A stretch of 64,000 nt of DNA. Origin: Impatiens glandulifera. Its lineage: Eukaryota > Streptophyta > Magnoliopsida > Ericales > Balsaminaceae. Under the pieces are notes generated by a model. It was not told where the DNA came from and ran no database searches. It was given only the letters and a program-made list of their open reading frames with translations. The translations under genes were made by a program, and so were the position numbers. The stretch is taken from positions 78,076,218 through 78,140,217 of the forward strand of contig NC_061862.1 of NCBI RefSeq assembly GCF_907164915.1. Reading direction: 5' to 3'. Below are positions 23,420 to 37,179 of the stretch, in pieces. Each line of letters starts with the position of its first letter. The first letter of the stretch is position 1.

Positions 23420-24330
23420 ATTGTGATGTACGAATCCTACCATTATCGGATAATTCTTTCTCTATAGACTTCAACTTTTCTATTTTCTCAAAGTCTTCAA
23501 TGGTCTGATCTTCAAAGAATACTACATCTCTACTTCTAATGAGTTTCTTGTTAACCAGATCCTAACATCGGTACCCAAATTCTCTGTGGCCATACCCAAT
23601 AAAGATACATTGTCTCGTCTTACTATCAAGCTTAGCTCTCTCATCTCGAGGAACATGAACAAACACTTTACAACCAAAAATTCTCAAGTGATTATAAGTG
23701 ACGTCTTTATATCTCCAAACTCTTTCTGGAACATCGTCATCTAAAGGACTTGAGGGTGAAAGATTTATCAGATCAACCGCTGTCTTCATTGCCTCTCCCT
23801 AAAAGGATTTTGGCAACTTAGTATGAGACAACATACACAAAATTCTCTCATTGATAGACCTGTTCATCCTCTTTATGACTCCATTCTGTTGAGGTGTTTT
23901 TGACACAGTCTTTAAAAGCTTGACCCCATGACTCTTACAATATTCCACAAATGGTCCTCTATATTCGCCACCATTATCTGAACGAACACATTTCAATTTC
24001 TTCCCAGTTTCTCTCTCCACTTCAGCGTGAAATAACTTGAAGTAATCCAATGCTTGATCTTTAGTCTTCAAGCAATAGGCCCACACTTTCCTTAAGCAAC
24101 CATCAATAAAAGTGATGTAATAATGAGCACCACCTAAAGTCAAGGAATCCATAGAACATATGTCTGTGTGAACCATATCTAGGATATTGGGCTTCCTAGA
24201 TGGAGAGAAACTTTTGAAGGAAACTCTATGTTGCTTACCAACTAAGCAATCTGTGCATGTCTTCAAATCTGTGGACTTTAAGCCCTAAAGATCGATTGTC
24301 TTGGAGAGAACTCGCATGCCATTCTGACTT
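23420..24330 (-). pseudogene. Copia integrase region with pre-integrase zinc motif, broken
   Basis: Read from about 24330 downward: WHKRLGHLS and CTDCLVGK form the HHCC zinc-binding pre-integrase motif. The core follows with DMVHTDIC, the second Asp in SDNGGEYRG and QQNGVIKRMNRS, giving the DDE-type residues. The C-terminal part has YNHLRIFGCKVFVHVP and QCIFIGYG. Internal TAG codons at about 23799 and 23562 stand where Trp is expected. Confidence 0.85.
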
Positions 24331-24940
24331 AAGTGACCAAGTCGCTTATGCCAAAGTTGTGCTGAATAATCATTTACTGCATTTGCTTCTCCCCGTAAGA
24401 CTTAGTCTCTGTCACATAAAGAGAACCGACATTCTTTCCTTTAGCTATCACCAAAGTAACTATGATAACCCTCATGATCAAGAATACCAGTAAAGATCAA
24501 ATTCATCAGAATATCGGGAACATGTCGAACATTCTTCAAAAGTAGCTTACACGAAGTGTTAGTATCCAAACAGACATCTCCTTTTCAACAATCTTATACG
24601 TAACATGGTTTCCCAACGTCACTAAACCAAACTGTCCACTAGTGTAAAAAGAAAATATATCACAACAAGTGGTGACATGATAAGAAGCACCCGAGTCTAC
24701 CACTCATTGTGTATCTTGAGAAACAAAGTTCATACTATCATTGTCGTAAACAATATCGATGTCGTTACCACCCACATCTGCAACTTTACTTCTTCTATCT
24801 TGCTTATTCTCTCCTTTTGTTCCCGCTTCAAAGATCTACACTAATACTTCTTGTGTCCTGGTTTGCCACAATGATAACATGTAATCTCTTTTCTCGAGTT
24901 AGATGTTCCCCGTGACTTGTCTGAACTGCCACTATGATTC
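24331..24940 (-). pseudogene. Copia gag 3' part and protease region, broken
   Basis: The minus strand carries the CCHC zinc knuckle CYHCGKPGH (plus coordinates about 24850-24885), followed by a protease region of which only fragments are readable. The upstream part of gag continues on the far side of the gypsy insertion at 32168. Confidence 0.65.
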
Positions 24941-25419
24941 TGTTAAGGTCTAAAATCAAGGCGTCGGTCCTAGAATAAATTCCAGCAACCTTTCTCGGCA
25001 CCCGGTCTCGGTCCTAGTGTGCACATGTGCCAAATTTCTATTTTGTTGTATTAATATTTTGTTTTGTTTTCCTTTTCTATTTTACAAACTGAATTATGTT
25101 ATTTTCTTGTATTTGTTGTAACCGAATATTATGGGGCAAGACATCACCTATATAATGCTGATCTTTCTTCCCCAAGGACCCATGAATAGAATAATGAAGA
25201 TATGAACTTCAGCCCTATTCGTCTATTATTATTTACTATGGACTGTTTGGTGTAGACCAACGGTATTTCTCTTCGCACCTTGGTTCTTCTATCCCCTCCC
25301 CCCCAAATTCTCTATCGAAAACCTTCCGGTGCCCTTTGATTGTAGAATTTCCACCGGTCTTATAGATCAAGAACTTGATTCTTGAACCCAAAACACACCT
25401 TACGAAACAAGTCATAACA
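24941..25419 (+). repeat. Gypsy outer 5' LTR (type A)
   Basis: Starts TGTTAAGG and ends GTCATAACA. By eye it differs from 31690-32167 at roughly 14 positions plus two small indels, about 3 percent. A TATATAA-like box (cacctatataatgc) lies near 25149. Confidence 0.92.
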
Positions 25420-25423
25420 TTCT

Positions 25424-25435
25424 TGGTATCAGAGT
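25424..25435 (+). promoter_or_regulatory. Primer-binding site of the gypsy element
   Basis: TGGTATCAGAGT begins five bases after the LTR end. It is complementary to the 3' end of initiator tRNA-Met apart from the last base, as in most plant gypsy and copia elements. Confidence 0.85.
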
Positions 25436-25450
25436 TGGCCGATTCTCAAC

Positions 25451-28400
25451 ATGGTAGAAACTCGCCAGCAATCGGAAATGGATGCGCTCAAGGCCCTCAT
25501 TGAAAACTTGTCCCAACAAACAACTGCAATGCAAGCTGCCATAGACCGAAGATTTGATGCGGCTGAAGAAAGAATGACAGCCTTTGAGAGCGGGGCATCT
25601 GGAAATGTGCAAGAACCCCGCCACAGACCCTATGAAGATAATTCTTGCCATGGTCATTCCCCTTTTAGGCCCCAGCACCCTGGCCAGAATCGCGACCAAC
25701 ACTATGCTCCTTCTACTCGGCTAACCAAGGTCGATTTTCCTCAGTTTGATGGGTCGGATGTCAATGGCTGGCTAATATCTGCCGAGCAATTTTTCAGGGT
25801 GAATAAAACTAGGGATGCCACGAAACTAGAAATTGCACCCATTCACTTTTCTGGCGAAGCAAGAATATGGTATGGATATTATCTATAGAATCGAGACCAT
25901 ATGGAGGCCCTATCTTGGGACGTGTTCAAGAGAGATCTTATGACGCAATTCGGACCCTCTATACACGACACTCCAATGAGACAGTTGATAAATCTGAAAC
26001 AGGTTGGGTCGGTTCAAGATTATAATCTGCAATATACGTCGATCTCTCAAAAACTCTACAACATGCCAAGGGAATATGTCATAGATTGCTACTTGTCCGG
26101 TCTAAGGGAGGAAATTGCAAACTGTATCAGGTTGCGATTCCCGGATTCTCTAAACGAAGCCATGGCCATGGCTAAAGTCTAAGAAGCAACGTATCGGTCC
26201 TTAATGAGCAATGGGAATTTGTACAGCGTCGAGCCACCACTACTGCCCAATCCAAGCATCGTCAAACCAAGTTGGCAAAGCACGAACAGAACCCCATACA
26301 CCAAGCCGAGCTCATCATATGGGTCTTCTTCGAGTACAAATCAGGGCCATGTTAAGCAATTAGACCCAGCCTCAATGGATGAAAAGAGAAGGAAGGACTT
26401 ATGCTACACTTGCGACGAAAAATGGCAACCAAATCACAGGTGTAAATCAAAGTTATTCATGGTCTCGGCCAATGATCAAGAAGTCACCCCAAGTCCCCAA
26501 GAACCTGCTCCGGAGGTAGACCTTGATGATTCTCTTTTGCAGCCTGACGCAGTAGAAGAATTAACCATATCCTTACATGCATTGACGGGTTCTAAAACCT
26601 TTCAAACGCTCCAGATTCTTGGTAAAGTTGGGAACCTACCGGTCGTGATCTTAATTGATACAGACAGCACTCATAATTTCATTAATAGCAGGATAATGAA
26701 GAACAATAGCCATGACATACTTCCCACCCAATTGCTCTCGGTCCGAGTGGCAGGCGACTCTAACATTCTATGCTCTAGTTTCTGCCAAGATCTGAAATGG
26801 TCTATGGAAGGCAAGTTTTATCAAGCAAATATGAAGGTATTGACAATGACATGGTATGATATTGTGCTGGGAATAGAATGGATGATTACTCTAGGCCCTT
26901 CAAAATGGGACTTTGAAAAATTAACACTCTCTTTTAAAAGGGAAGGGATAACCACGGTCTTGTAAGGCATACCCCATACACAAATCCATTTAATGAAGGG
27001 TGACCACCTAGAGAAGTTATTAAAGAAAGGCAATGTTGCTGCCATGATCCAAATAAGAAGTGAAAACGAAGCACAATTTTTCTCGCTCTCTACAAGGCCA
27101 CCAGATGATATTTCTGAAGACCTTCAGCAAATGCTAAATGATTTCAGCCCAATATTCCAGCAACCTGAGAACTTACCACCCACCAAGGAACAAGATCACC
27201 GCATCCCATTAAAGGAAGGTACGGAAGCTGTATGCATGCGTCCCTACCGATATCCCGCCCTGTAGAAGACAGAAATTGAACATTTGGTCAACGATATGCT
27301 GGACAGGGGAGTCATAAGAAGAAGCCACAGCTCTTTTGCCGCCCCTGTGGTGTTGGTCCGAAAGAAAGACTTATCATGGAGAATGTGTATTGATTATAGG
27401 CGGCTCAACTCAGCAACCATTAAGGATAAGTTTCCTATCTCGGTCATTGAAGAGTTAATGGAAGAATTGCATGGGTCCAGGTTCTTTTCCAAACTCGATT
27501 TGCGCTCAGGATTCCACCAGATAAGGATGCACCCAGGTGACTGCCACAAAACAACATTCCGTACTCACGAAAGCCTGTATGAGTTTTTGGTGATGCCCTT
27601 CGGCCTAACCAATGCACCGTCCTCCTTCCAAAGCTTAATGAACGCGACCCTGAAACCATTTTTAAGGAAGTTTGTGCTAGTATTTTTTGATGATATCCTA
27701 GTATACAGCCCGAGCTGGAAGGAATATATCCAGCACCTACATAAGGTACTTTCAATATTGCAACATAACGAGTTATTCCTTAATAGGGGGAAATGTAATT
27801 TTGGGTGCAAGCAAATTTCCTATCTTGGCCATATCCTTGACGAGAATGGTGTAGCCACAGATCCAGCAAAGTTAGAAGCAATGAGCACATGGCCAGTTCC
27901 AGAATCTCCTAAGCAATTGAAAGGGTTTCTTGGTCTGACCGGATATTATAGAAGATTTATAAAAGGCTACGGCTCCATAGCACGACCACTCACGGCCCTG
28001 TTGAAAAAGGGTCAGTTTGAATGGAATAAAGAAGTTGAAGATGCATTTCTATTATTGAAGCAGCGTATGCTTTCCCCTCCGGTCCTGGCGCTTCCAAATT
28101 TCGATATTCCCTTTGTAGTAGAGACCGATGCAAGCAGAATTGGTATAGGGGCAGTTCTAATGCAAGAAGGTCGACCAATTTCATTCATAAGCAAGGGGAT
28201 TGAACCAGAAAAGTTACCATCATCCACATATGAAAAAGAACTCATGGCCTTAACCTTTGCGGTGGAGAAGTGACGATCTTACCTTAGGTACAAGCAATTT
28301 ATTGTAAAGACCGATCATGAAGCTCTTAAATACTTGCTGGAACAAAAAGTTCAAACCCCGGCTCAAGAGAAATGGCTCTATAAATTGGTGGGATATGACT

Positions 28401-29944
28401 TTATTGTTCAATATAAAAGGGGAAAAGAAAACTTGGTGGTCGATGCTTTGTCTAGGCGGGTATCAGGTGTTCAATGTGCAGGAATTTCGGTCTATCACAC
28501 TACTGTCCAAAAACAGATTCAGGAAAGCTATGAAGAAGATCCCAACTTAACCAAAGTCATTTGTGAAATTCTTGCTAATGTTGATTCTCACCCAGAATGC
28601 TCATACGACCACGGGTTATTGAGGAAAAGGGACCGACTGGTGGTGGGGAAGAATAACGACCTCAGAAATACCTTAATTGCAGCCATGCACTTGGAAGCAG
28701 AAGGGGGGCATTCGGGGACTCTGGTCACCCAGAAGAAAATGCAACTTGTTTACCATTGGCCAGAAATGCTTAAAGACATTAGGGAATTTGTCCGAACCTG
28801 TGAAGTTTGTCAAAAAAATAAATCTGATAACTCAGCATATAGGGGTGTGCTTCAGCCCTTAGCAATTCCCAATCGATTCTGGGAATCGGTCTCCATGGAT
28901 TTCATTGAAAGTTTGCCTAAGTCAAAAGGTAAAAGTATTATATTTGTGGTAGTTGACAGACTATCGAAGATGACCCACTTTATGAGTCTGCAACACCCCT
29001 TTTCTGCCCGGACAGTAGCTGAGTTATTTGTGGACAACGTTTCCAAGCTCCACGGAATGCCAACAACCATTATTAGTGATCGGGGCAAAGTGTTCTTAAG
29101 CACCTTTTGGCAGGAATTTTTAAGTATACACGGAGTAAAACAAGCTTTATCTTCAGCCTATCACCCCCAGACGGATGGCCAGACCGAGATAGTCAACAAA
29201 TGCTTGGTCACTTATCTACGCTGCATGGCTGGCCAAACACCGAAAGATTGGGTACGCTGGTTGCCTTTGGCTGAATGGTGGTATAACACTAATTTTCATA
29301 CAGCAATACAAACAACTCCTTTTGAAGCCATATATGGATATCCCCCCAGTCCACACACCGTATGTAGCAGGTGACTCGAGAGTGGAAGAGGTGGATGTAT
29401 CGCTAACGGCCAGGATCGTATGAAGCAGCTGGACAAGAAGAGAAAAGATGTCACGTTGCAAGTGGGTAGCTGGGCATTGGTGAAGTTACAGCCATATAGA
29501 CAACGTTCGGTCCAGAAGTTATTCCACAAGCACTCACCAAAGTATTTTGGGCCATTTGAAGTGTTGGAAAGGATTGGGGAAGTTGCTTACAAGCTGGAAC
29601 TCGGGGCCGACAACAGAATACACAATGTCTTCCATGTCTCGCAATTAAAATCATTCAAAGGTACCCCTGCTGCTGTTGAAAATATTCCCCAACTTAGCAC
29701 ACAACCAAACAGGACCGGAAAAATTGTTGGTGAACAAGACATAATGGTGCAAGGAAAAATGAAAAAACAGCTGCTAATCAATTGGGATGGGGCCCAAACA
29801 GAAGACCAAACTTGGGAAGATGCAGAAATTATAAGTATTCAATGCTCAGAGATGCTAGCAACAAGGAGGCAAACAAGACAACACTCTCTTCGTCGGGGTC
29901 GACGAACTTCTGATGGGGGAGATGATGTTACGATCCTCAAATAA
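25451..29944 (+). pseudogene. Gypsy gag-pol, inactivated by five stops and two frameshifts
   Basis: Gag starts MVETRQQSEMDALKAL and contains a retrotransposon-gag core (WGWLI-type: VNGWLISAEQFF, then MEALSWDVFKRDLM). A zinc knuckle follows (CYTCDEKWQPNHRC, about 26403). The protease motif reads LIDTDSTHNFI, with Asp where the active-site Gly of DSG/DTG is expected. RT: IDYRRLN, FSKLDLRSGFHQI and FFDDILVYS. RNase H: TDAS. Integrase: H2C2 finger (GHSG, CEVCQ), then MDFI, SDRG and QTDGQTE as D-D-E. The C-terminus has LINWDG and EDQTWED, a chromodomain-like end. Stops at 25886, 26180, 26963, 27263 and 28271 all fit C-to-T or G-to-A changes. Two single-base losses are likely near 29358 and 29411. 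The last codons run 19 bases into LTR-B. Confidence 0.9.
29911..29925 (+). promoter_or_regulatory. Polypurine tract before LTR-B
   Basis: TGGGGGAGATGA sits directly before the TGTTACGA start of LTR-B, the position of the plus-strand primer. The equivalent before the outer 3' LTR is AGGGGGAGATAT at about 31678-31689. Confidence 0.75.
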
Positions 29945-30391
29945 GAAAGCGCACCCTCCTCGGTCCTATGGAACAATTGGGCCAACTTTATGTTCCGTTT
30001 AATAATTCATCTTTTATCTTCTCTTATATTTCTTTAAAACCAAATTCTGTTATTTTGTAAGTTGTTATAACAAATTTGTAACCGACTCTTGGGTACTTCA
30101 GCCTCTTTAAATGCTGATGCCCACCCCACTTTTTGGGCTATGAATTGAATATTTTGGAACTTGGTGCTCTAAGTTATCTCTCGGCCCTCCTCCCCCTTCT
30201 TGGACCGCTAGTTGTAATCTAGTGGTATTTCTCTCATCCCCTTCGGCTCTTCTTTCCCTAACCTCGAATTCTCCTCTCATTCTATGTCCGCTGCGTTTGA
30301 GTGTTGAATTCCACCATCGGCCCCGATCATCAAGAACCCGTTTCTTAAATTAAAGAACTTGAAAGGCTCGGTCGTAATTTAAAGTCTAACA
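29926..30391 (+). repeat. Internal gypsy LTR of a second type (type B)
   Basis: 466 bp, starting TGTTACGATCC and ending GTCTAACA. It shares only short blocks with type A, such as aaattctgttattttgt and tgtaaccga. It is preceded by a polypurine tract and followed by TGGTATCAGAGC at 30395-30406, a perfect initiator-Met primer site. It therefore has the context of both a 3' LTR and a 5' LTR, and no flanking 5-bp repeat. Confidence 0.85.
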
Positions 30392-30446
30392 TCTTGGTAT
30401 CAGAGCAAGACGATTCTCAAATGAAATAAACCAGATAGAAGCAAAG

Positions 30447-31406
30447 ATGGATAATCTTAAGGCCCTACTCGAAGGGCTGACCCAACAATATGCCTCCATG
30501 AATGCTGCCCTGCAACAACATATGACCGAACAGGCTGCCTTGCACAATGCTTTTCTGCCAAATATGAACAGAAGGTATGCTGCTAGAAAAAGCTTGACAG
30601 CCATTGAAAAATGTGCGTTTAATAATGGCCAAGATCCCGACACCCGACCCTATAATATTATTTCTTGCTACCTTCCTCCAACCCGACTCACAAATGTTAA
30701 TATTCCTGAATTTGATGAGACTGATTTGGAGAGCTGGCTCTTATTTGCCGAGCAAATCTTTAGGGAGAGCAAGACGAATGATGCCACAAAGCTAGACATT
30801 GTCCGCACTCACGTCTCAAAAGAGGCAAGAATGTGGCATGAATCATATTTGCAGAATTGCAACCATATGGAAGCATTGACGTGGCATAAATTCAAGAAAG
30901 ATCTCTTGCTGCGACCCTTGTACAATGCCAAACCGCCGCTGCTGCTCAAACCATGCATTGTTAACACGGTTTGGCCGAGCTCAAAATGAGAGCCCAATCA
31001 TAGGTGCAAATCCAGATTGTTCATGGCCCCGGCTAATCAGCAAGAAGTTCAAGAACTCGTTCAAGAACCCGTCCAAGAATCAGATTTTTATGACCCACCT
31101 TTGGTGCTTAAGACAAGAGACGAACGCATCATTATCTTGCACACTTTCTCGGTCCAGCAAGGTGCCCCTCGGTCGCGGGTCAACATAATACAAGGCAGCC
31201 AGCTAGAAAAGGCCTTTGAAAATCATAATGTTGCTGCCACGGTACAAATAATCAGCAAGAACGAATGCCAAAGTGTTTCACTTGTTTTGGAAGACGCTCC
31301 TGAAAATTTCCAAAAAATAATCAAAGGGCTCACCCAACAACCCAACAACCGAACACCAGCCATGAAGGTAGTCGGAAGACATGGCTATGTTGTTGCGCAT
31401 GTGTAG
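30447..31406 (+). pseudogene. Second, internally deleted gypsy gag remnant
   Basis: Starts MDNLKALLEGLTQQYASM and is homologous to the first gag (LTNVNIPEFDETDLESWL, KEARMWHESYLQN, MEALTWHKFKKDLL) but clearly diverged. After about 30920 it jumps to a later gag/zinc-knuckle segment (HRCKSRLFMAPANQQEV) in another frame, then to a short pre-RT segment. Protease, RT, RNase H and integrase are absent. It follows LTR-B's primer site, so it belongs with LTR-B. Confidence 0.8.
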
Positions 31407-31689
31407 CTGGTCTGGATAAAGGACTGGGCTTGGTTGTTTGAAGACATTCTAAAGTATGCCTGGAAGAAAAATGGCCCTTTTGCAGCACTTGACGTGTTGG
31501 GCCGAAGGAAGGACTGGTTGTGGAACATGAAGATCGAAGGCTTCTAAGAAATGCGGTCCTAAGACTCCGACACTTGCTGGACTTACTGAAGTCTGACCGA
31601 ATTCTTTGAAATATTGAGCATGCGCATTAGAGGCTCGGCAGACCACGGTCTTTTTCGTCGAGGACGATGAATTTCGAAGGGGGAGATAT
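31407..31689 (+). other. Residual 3' internal gypsy sequence and polypurine tract
   Basis: No long frame. The end (ggtctttttcgtcgaggacgatgaatttcgaagggggagat) parallels the gag-pol tail before LTR-B (cttcgtcggggtcgacgaac..tgggggagat), so this is the extreme 3' end of a pol region after a large deletion. Confidence 0.65.
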
Positions 31690-32167
31690 TGTTAGGGTCT
31701 AAAATCAAGGCGTCGATCCTAGAATAAATTCCAGCAACCTTTCTCGGCACCCGGTCTCGGTCCTAGTGTGCACATGTGCCAAATTTCTGTTTTGTTGTAT
31801 TAATATTTTGTTTTGTTTTTTCCTTTTCTATTTTACAAACTAAATTCTGTTATTTTCTTGTATTTGTTGTAACCGAATATTATGGGGCAAGACATCACCT
31901 ATATAAGGCTGATCTTTATTCCCCAAGGACCCATGAATAGAATAATGAAGATATGAACTTCAGCCCTATTCGTTTATTATTATTTACTATGGACTGTTTG
32001 GTGTAGACCAGCGGTATTTCTCTTCGCACCTTGGTTCTTCTATCCCCCCCCCAAATTCTTTATCGAAAACCTTCTGCTGCCCTTTGATTGTAGAATTTCC
32101 ACCGGTCTTATAGATCAAGAACTTGATTCTTGAACCCAAAACACACCTTACGAAACAAGTCGTAACA
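31690..32167 (+). repeat. Gypsy outer 3' LTR (type A)
   Basis: Starts TGTTAGGG and ends GTCGTAACA, then the GATTC target duplication. Near-identical to 24941-25419. Confidence 0.92.
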
Positions 32168-32819
32168 GATTCTTTGGAGTTTTACTTTTACATCTACCCC
32201 TTCTCTCGGTCATGAACACCTGACTTGGAGTCGAGAAGCTCTGTTCTTTTCTTATAGCATCTTCATTCAACACACTCTCTTTCATCATTTTCAAAGTGAG
32301 CTTACCTTGTGGAATAGAATTGGTAATTAAAACTGCAAGTGTCTCCCAACTATCAGACAGAGAATTAATCAAACACATAGCATGAAGCTCATCATCAAAT
32401 TTCATTACTATTGCAGCCAACTCATTTAGAATATCCTGAAAAGCATTTAGATGCTCGGATATAGAAGACCCATCTTGATATTTCAACGAGCAAAGCTTCC
32501 TAAATAGAAATGCTCTGTTTTGAGTGTTGTTTTTCTCATACAGCTCACTCAAAATAGTCCACACTTTATGAGCATTAACCTCAGTAGCCACATGCTGATA
32601 CACACTGTTGTCAACCCATTGCCTGATTTTACCAACTGTCTTTCTTTTCAGCTTCTTCCAATCTGCATCTGTCATAGCCTCTAGTTTGTCTTTATCACCC
32701 AAAATAGTATCTTCATAATCATAATTACACAATAAGTCCTCCATCCGTGACTTCCAGATTGTGTAATTGGTAGCTGTGAGTTTGATCATCGTGCCATTAC
32801 TACTCAACGATTCTTTCAT
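32168..32819 (-). pseudogene. Copia gag 5' part, interrupted by the gypsy insertion
   Basis: From the ATG at 32817-32819 the minus strand encodes MKESLSSNGTMIKL and NYTIWKSRMEDLL, typical of the copia gag N-terminus, then a UBN2-type core (ALFRKLCSLKYQDG-like region, HLNAFQDILNELAA, LINSLSDSWETL). This stretch has no internal stop; it is cut at codon level by the gypsy target site. The 3' part resumes at 24940. Confidence 0.85.
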
Positions 32820-32854
32820 TTGAATTATACAAGAATCACCACCAAATGAACACA

Positions 32855-32868
32855 ACTCTTATACCACT
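32855..32868 (-). promoter_or_regulatory. Copia primer-binding site, mutated
   Basis: The minus strand just inside the 5' LTR reads TGGTATAAGAGT, close to the initiator-Met primer site TGGTATCAGAGC, with two changes. Confidence 0.7.
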
Positions 32869-33420
32869 TAATAGAGAAATCCAGAATAATAGCACATGTT
32901 TAGCAATATAGAAATAAACAAACTAAATAAAGGTCTGACAATTCATTTTTCTCTTCTATATAATCAAATAGGCGGCCAATTCAATTGAGCATCAAACAAT
33001 CAAACAATCAAAGAAACAGAGAGCAAGACACCAAGATTTTATGCGGAAAACCCAAATTATGTAAAAAATCACGGGACACTTTGGCCACTTAAATCATCCA
33101 CTATATCAAATGGGTATACAATGTTGTTCAATACAAGCCTAGAGAAATCTAATAAAAATTATCAATTAACCTCATCCTAACTTGTCATTCACATACATTA
33201 TCATCATCACTAAAGATGACTAACCAAATGGAGAAGGAATAAAGGAAATTAAAAGAAGAATATGATGCTTCAATGGAGGAATTGATGCTTCAATAGAGAT
33301 AGAGGAAGAGGGGGAGAGAACTAAATCCCAACTGTTGTGTTTTTTTTTTTCTTTAATTAAATATGTCCTAATGGGCTTTATTAATTTGTCAGGCCCAACT
33401 GCAAATAAGCTAACCCAACA
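32869..33420 (-). repeat. Copia 5' LTR (right copy)
   Basis: Long match to 21110-21648, with insertions such as an extra caatcaaa unit near 33000. The outer end is ACCCAACA followed by the TATAG duplication. Confidence 0.88.
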
Positions 33421-34054
33421 TATAGATACCCATCGGATTTGGGATCGAATAGTATAAAGAAGGTTGAGTTCGAGGATGAATACTTCATTACCCGACGGAT
33501 AAGATATCATTGCCTGCCATCCTAGCTATGACATTAAGAATTTAATGGTGAGTTTGATATTAAAAAAATTCATTGTTATTATTAGACGAATGTTCGAACT
33601 TTTACTTGTGTTTTATAATCTTTGAATTATTACAATTTTGTCAATTTTGAAGTTTTTTCTCAGATAAACGAAACATTCATCATTTAATTTGACGGCACCT
33701 TTTTTAAACAAATTTATCATGTCATAAACAAATAATATTAAATTTAATTTTTTATTATTATTTTCTTTAATTTTAATTCTTTTCAAACTCCAAAACAAAT
33801 AGGTTAAATAGTAAGAAAGTGAACAAATATAATATGCAATGAAAAAATACTCATGCCCAAAATCATGAGAATTGATTAACAAACAAATACTCACCAAATT
33901 AAACATTGAAGGTATTGATGAACAAATACTTTTCATAAGAAAATGACTTCAACCACACCAATCATAATAATAATCAAGTACAAATAATACTTTAAACAAG
34001 TACCATATTATTAAAATAAACAACATTAACCCCTTTTAAGAACACCGAACCAAA
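33421..34054. other. Spacer between the copia element and the OPR gene
   Basis: Starts with the right half of the copia target (acccatcggatttgggatcg ... acccgacgg), probably the same gggtaccc-type repeat seen at 21045-21100. The remainder is AT-rich and includes the OPR 3' flank. No gene. Confidence 0.45.
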
Positions 34055-37116
<3,062 letters not shown>

Positions 37117-37165
37117 TTTTATCTTTCTTCTTCTTGATTTCAAAACCCTAATCTTGGAGGACATA

Positions 37166-37173
37166 TTTATATA
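37166..37173 (-). promoter_or_regulatory. TATA box of the OPR gene
   Basis: The minus strand reads TATAAATA about 50 bases before the chosen ATG, giving an expected transcription start about 25 bases before it. An AAACCCTAA telo-box-like motif follows at about 37141-37149. Confidence 0.6.
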
Positions 37174-37179
37174 CTTACA

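Larger units (their letters stand above)
24941..32167 (+). mobile_element. Chimeric three-LTR Ty3/gypsy retrotransposon (chromovirus-like)
   Basis: The outer LTRs (24941-25419 and 31690-32167) are close copies, and the whole is flanked by GATTC at 24936-24940 and 32168-32172. The order is LTR-A, PBS, gag-pol, PPT, LTR-B (29926-30391), PBS, truncated second gag, PPT, LTR-A. LTR-B is a related but clearly different LTR, sitting precisely between a polypurine tract and a primer-binding site and without its own target duplication. The element thus looks like two head-to-tail family members fused into one unit. It inserted in the copia gag and is the younger of the two. The RT-before-integrase order and a C-terminal chromodomain-like segment support gypsy/chromovirus. 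Several stops and frameshifts make it non-autonomous now. Confidence 0.88.
21110..33420 (-). mobile_element. Ty1/copia LTR retrotransposon, split by a nested gypsy element
   Basis: Two LTR copies (21110-21648 and 32869-33420) face the same way and are flanked by TATAG at 21105-21109 and 33421-33425. On the minus strand the order is 5' LTR, primer-binding site, gag, protease, integrase, RT, RNase H, polypurine tract, 3' LTR. Integrase before RT is the copia order. A gypsy element (24941-32167) sits in gag and accounts for over 7 kb of the span. All protein regions carry stops or frameshifts, so the element is dead. The flanks (gggtacccgtcgggg on the left, atacccatcgg on the right) suggest the target was itself a repeat. 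Confidence 0.9.

Noticed and set aside
29926..30391. Reading LTR-B as a solo LTR inserted in the gypsy element
   Set aside because: There is no 5-bp duplication around it, and it is placed exactly between a polypurine tract and a primer-binding site.
37117..37164. Upstream in-frame ATG of the OPR gene at 37164
   Set aside because: It lies next to the TATA box, so it would be before the expected transcription start; the extra residues are basic and not seen in the family.
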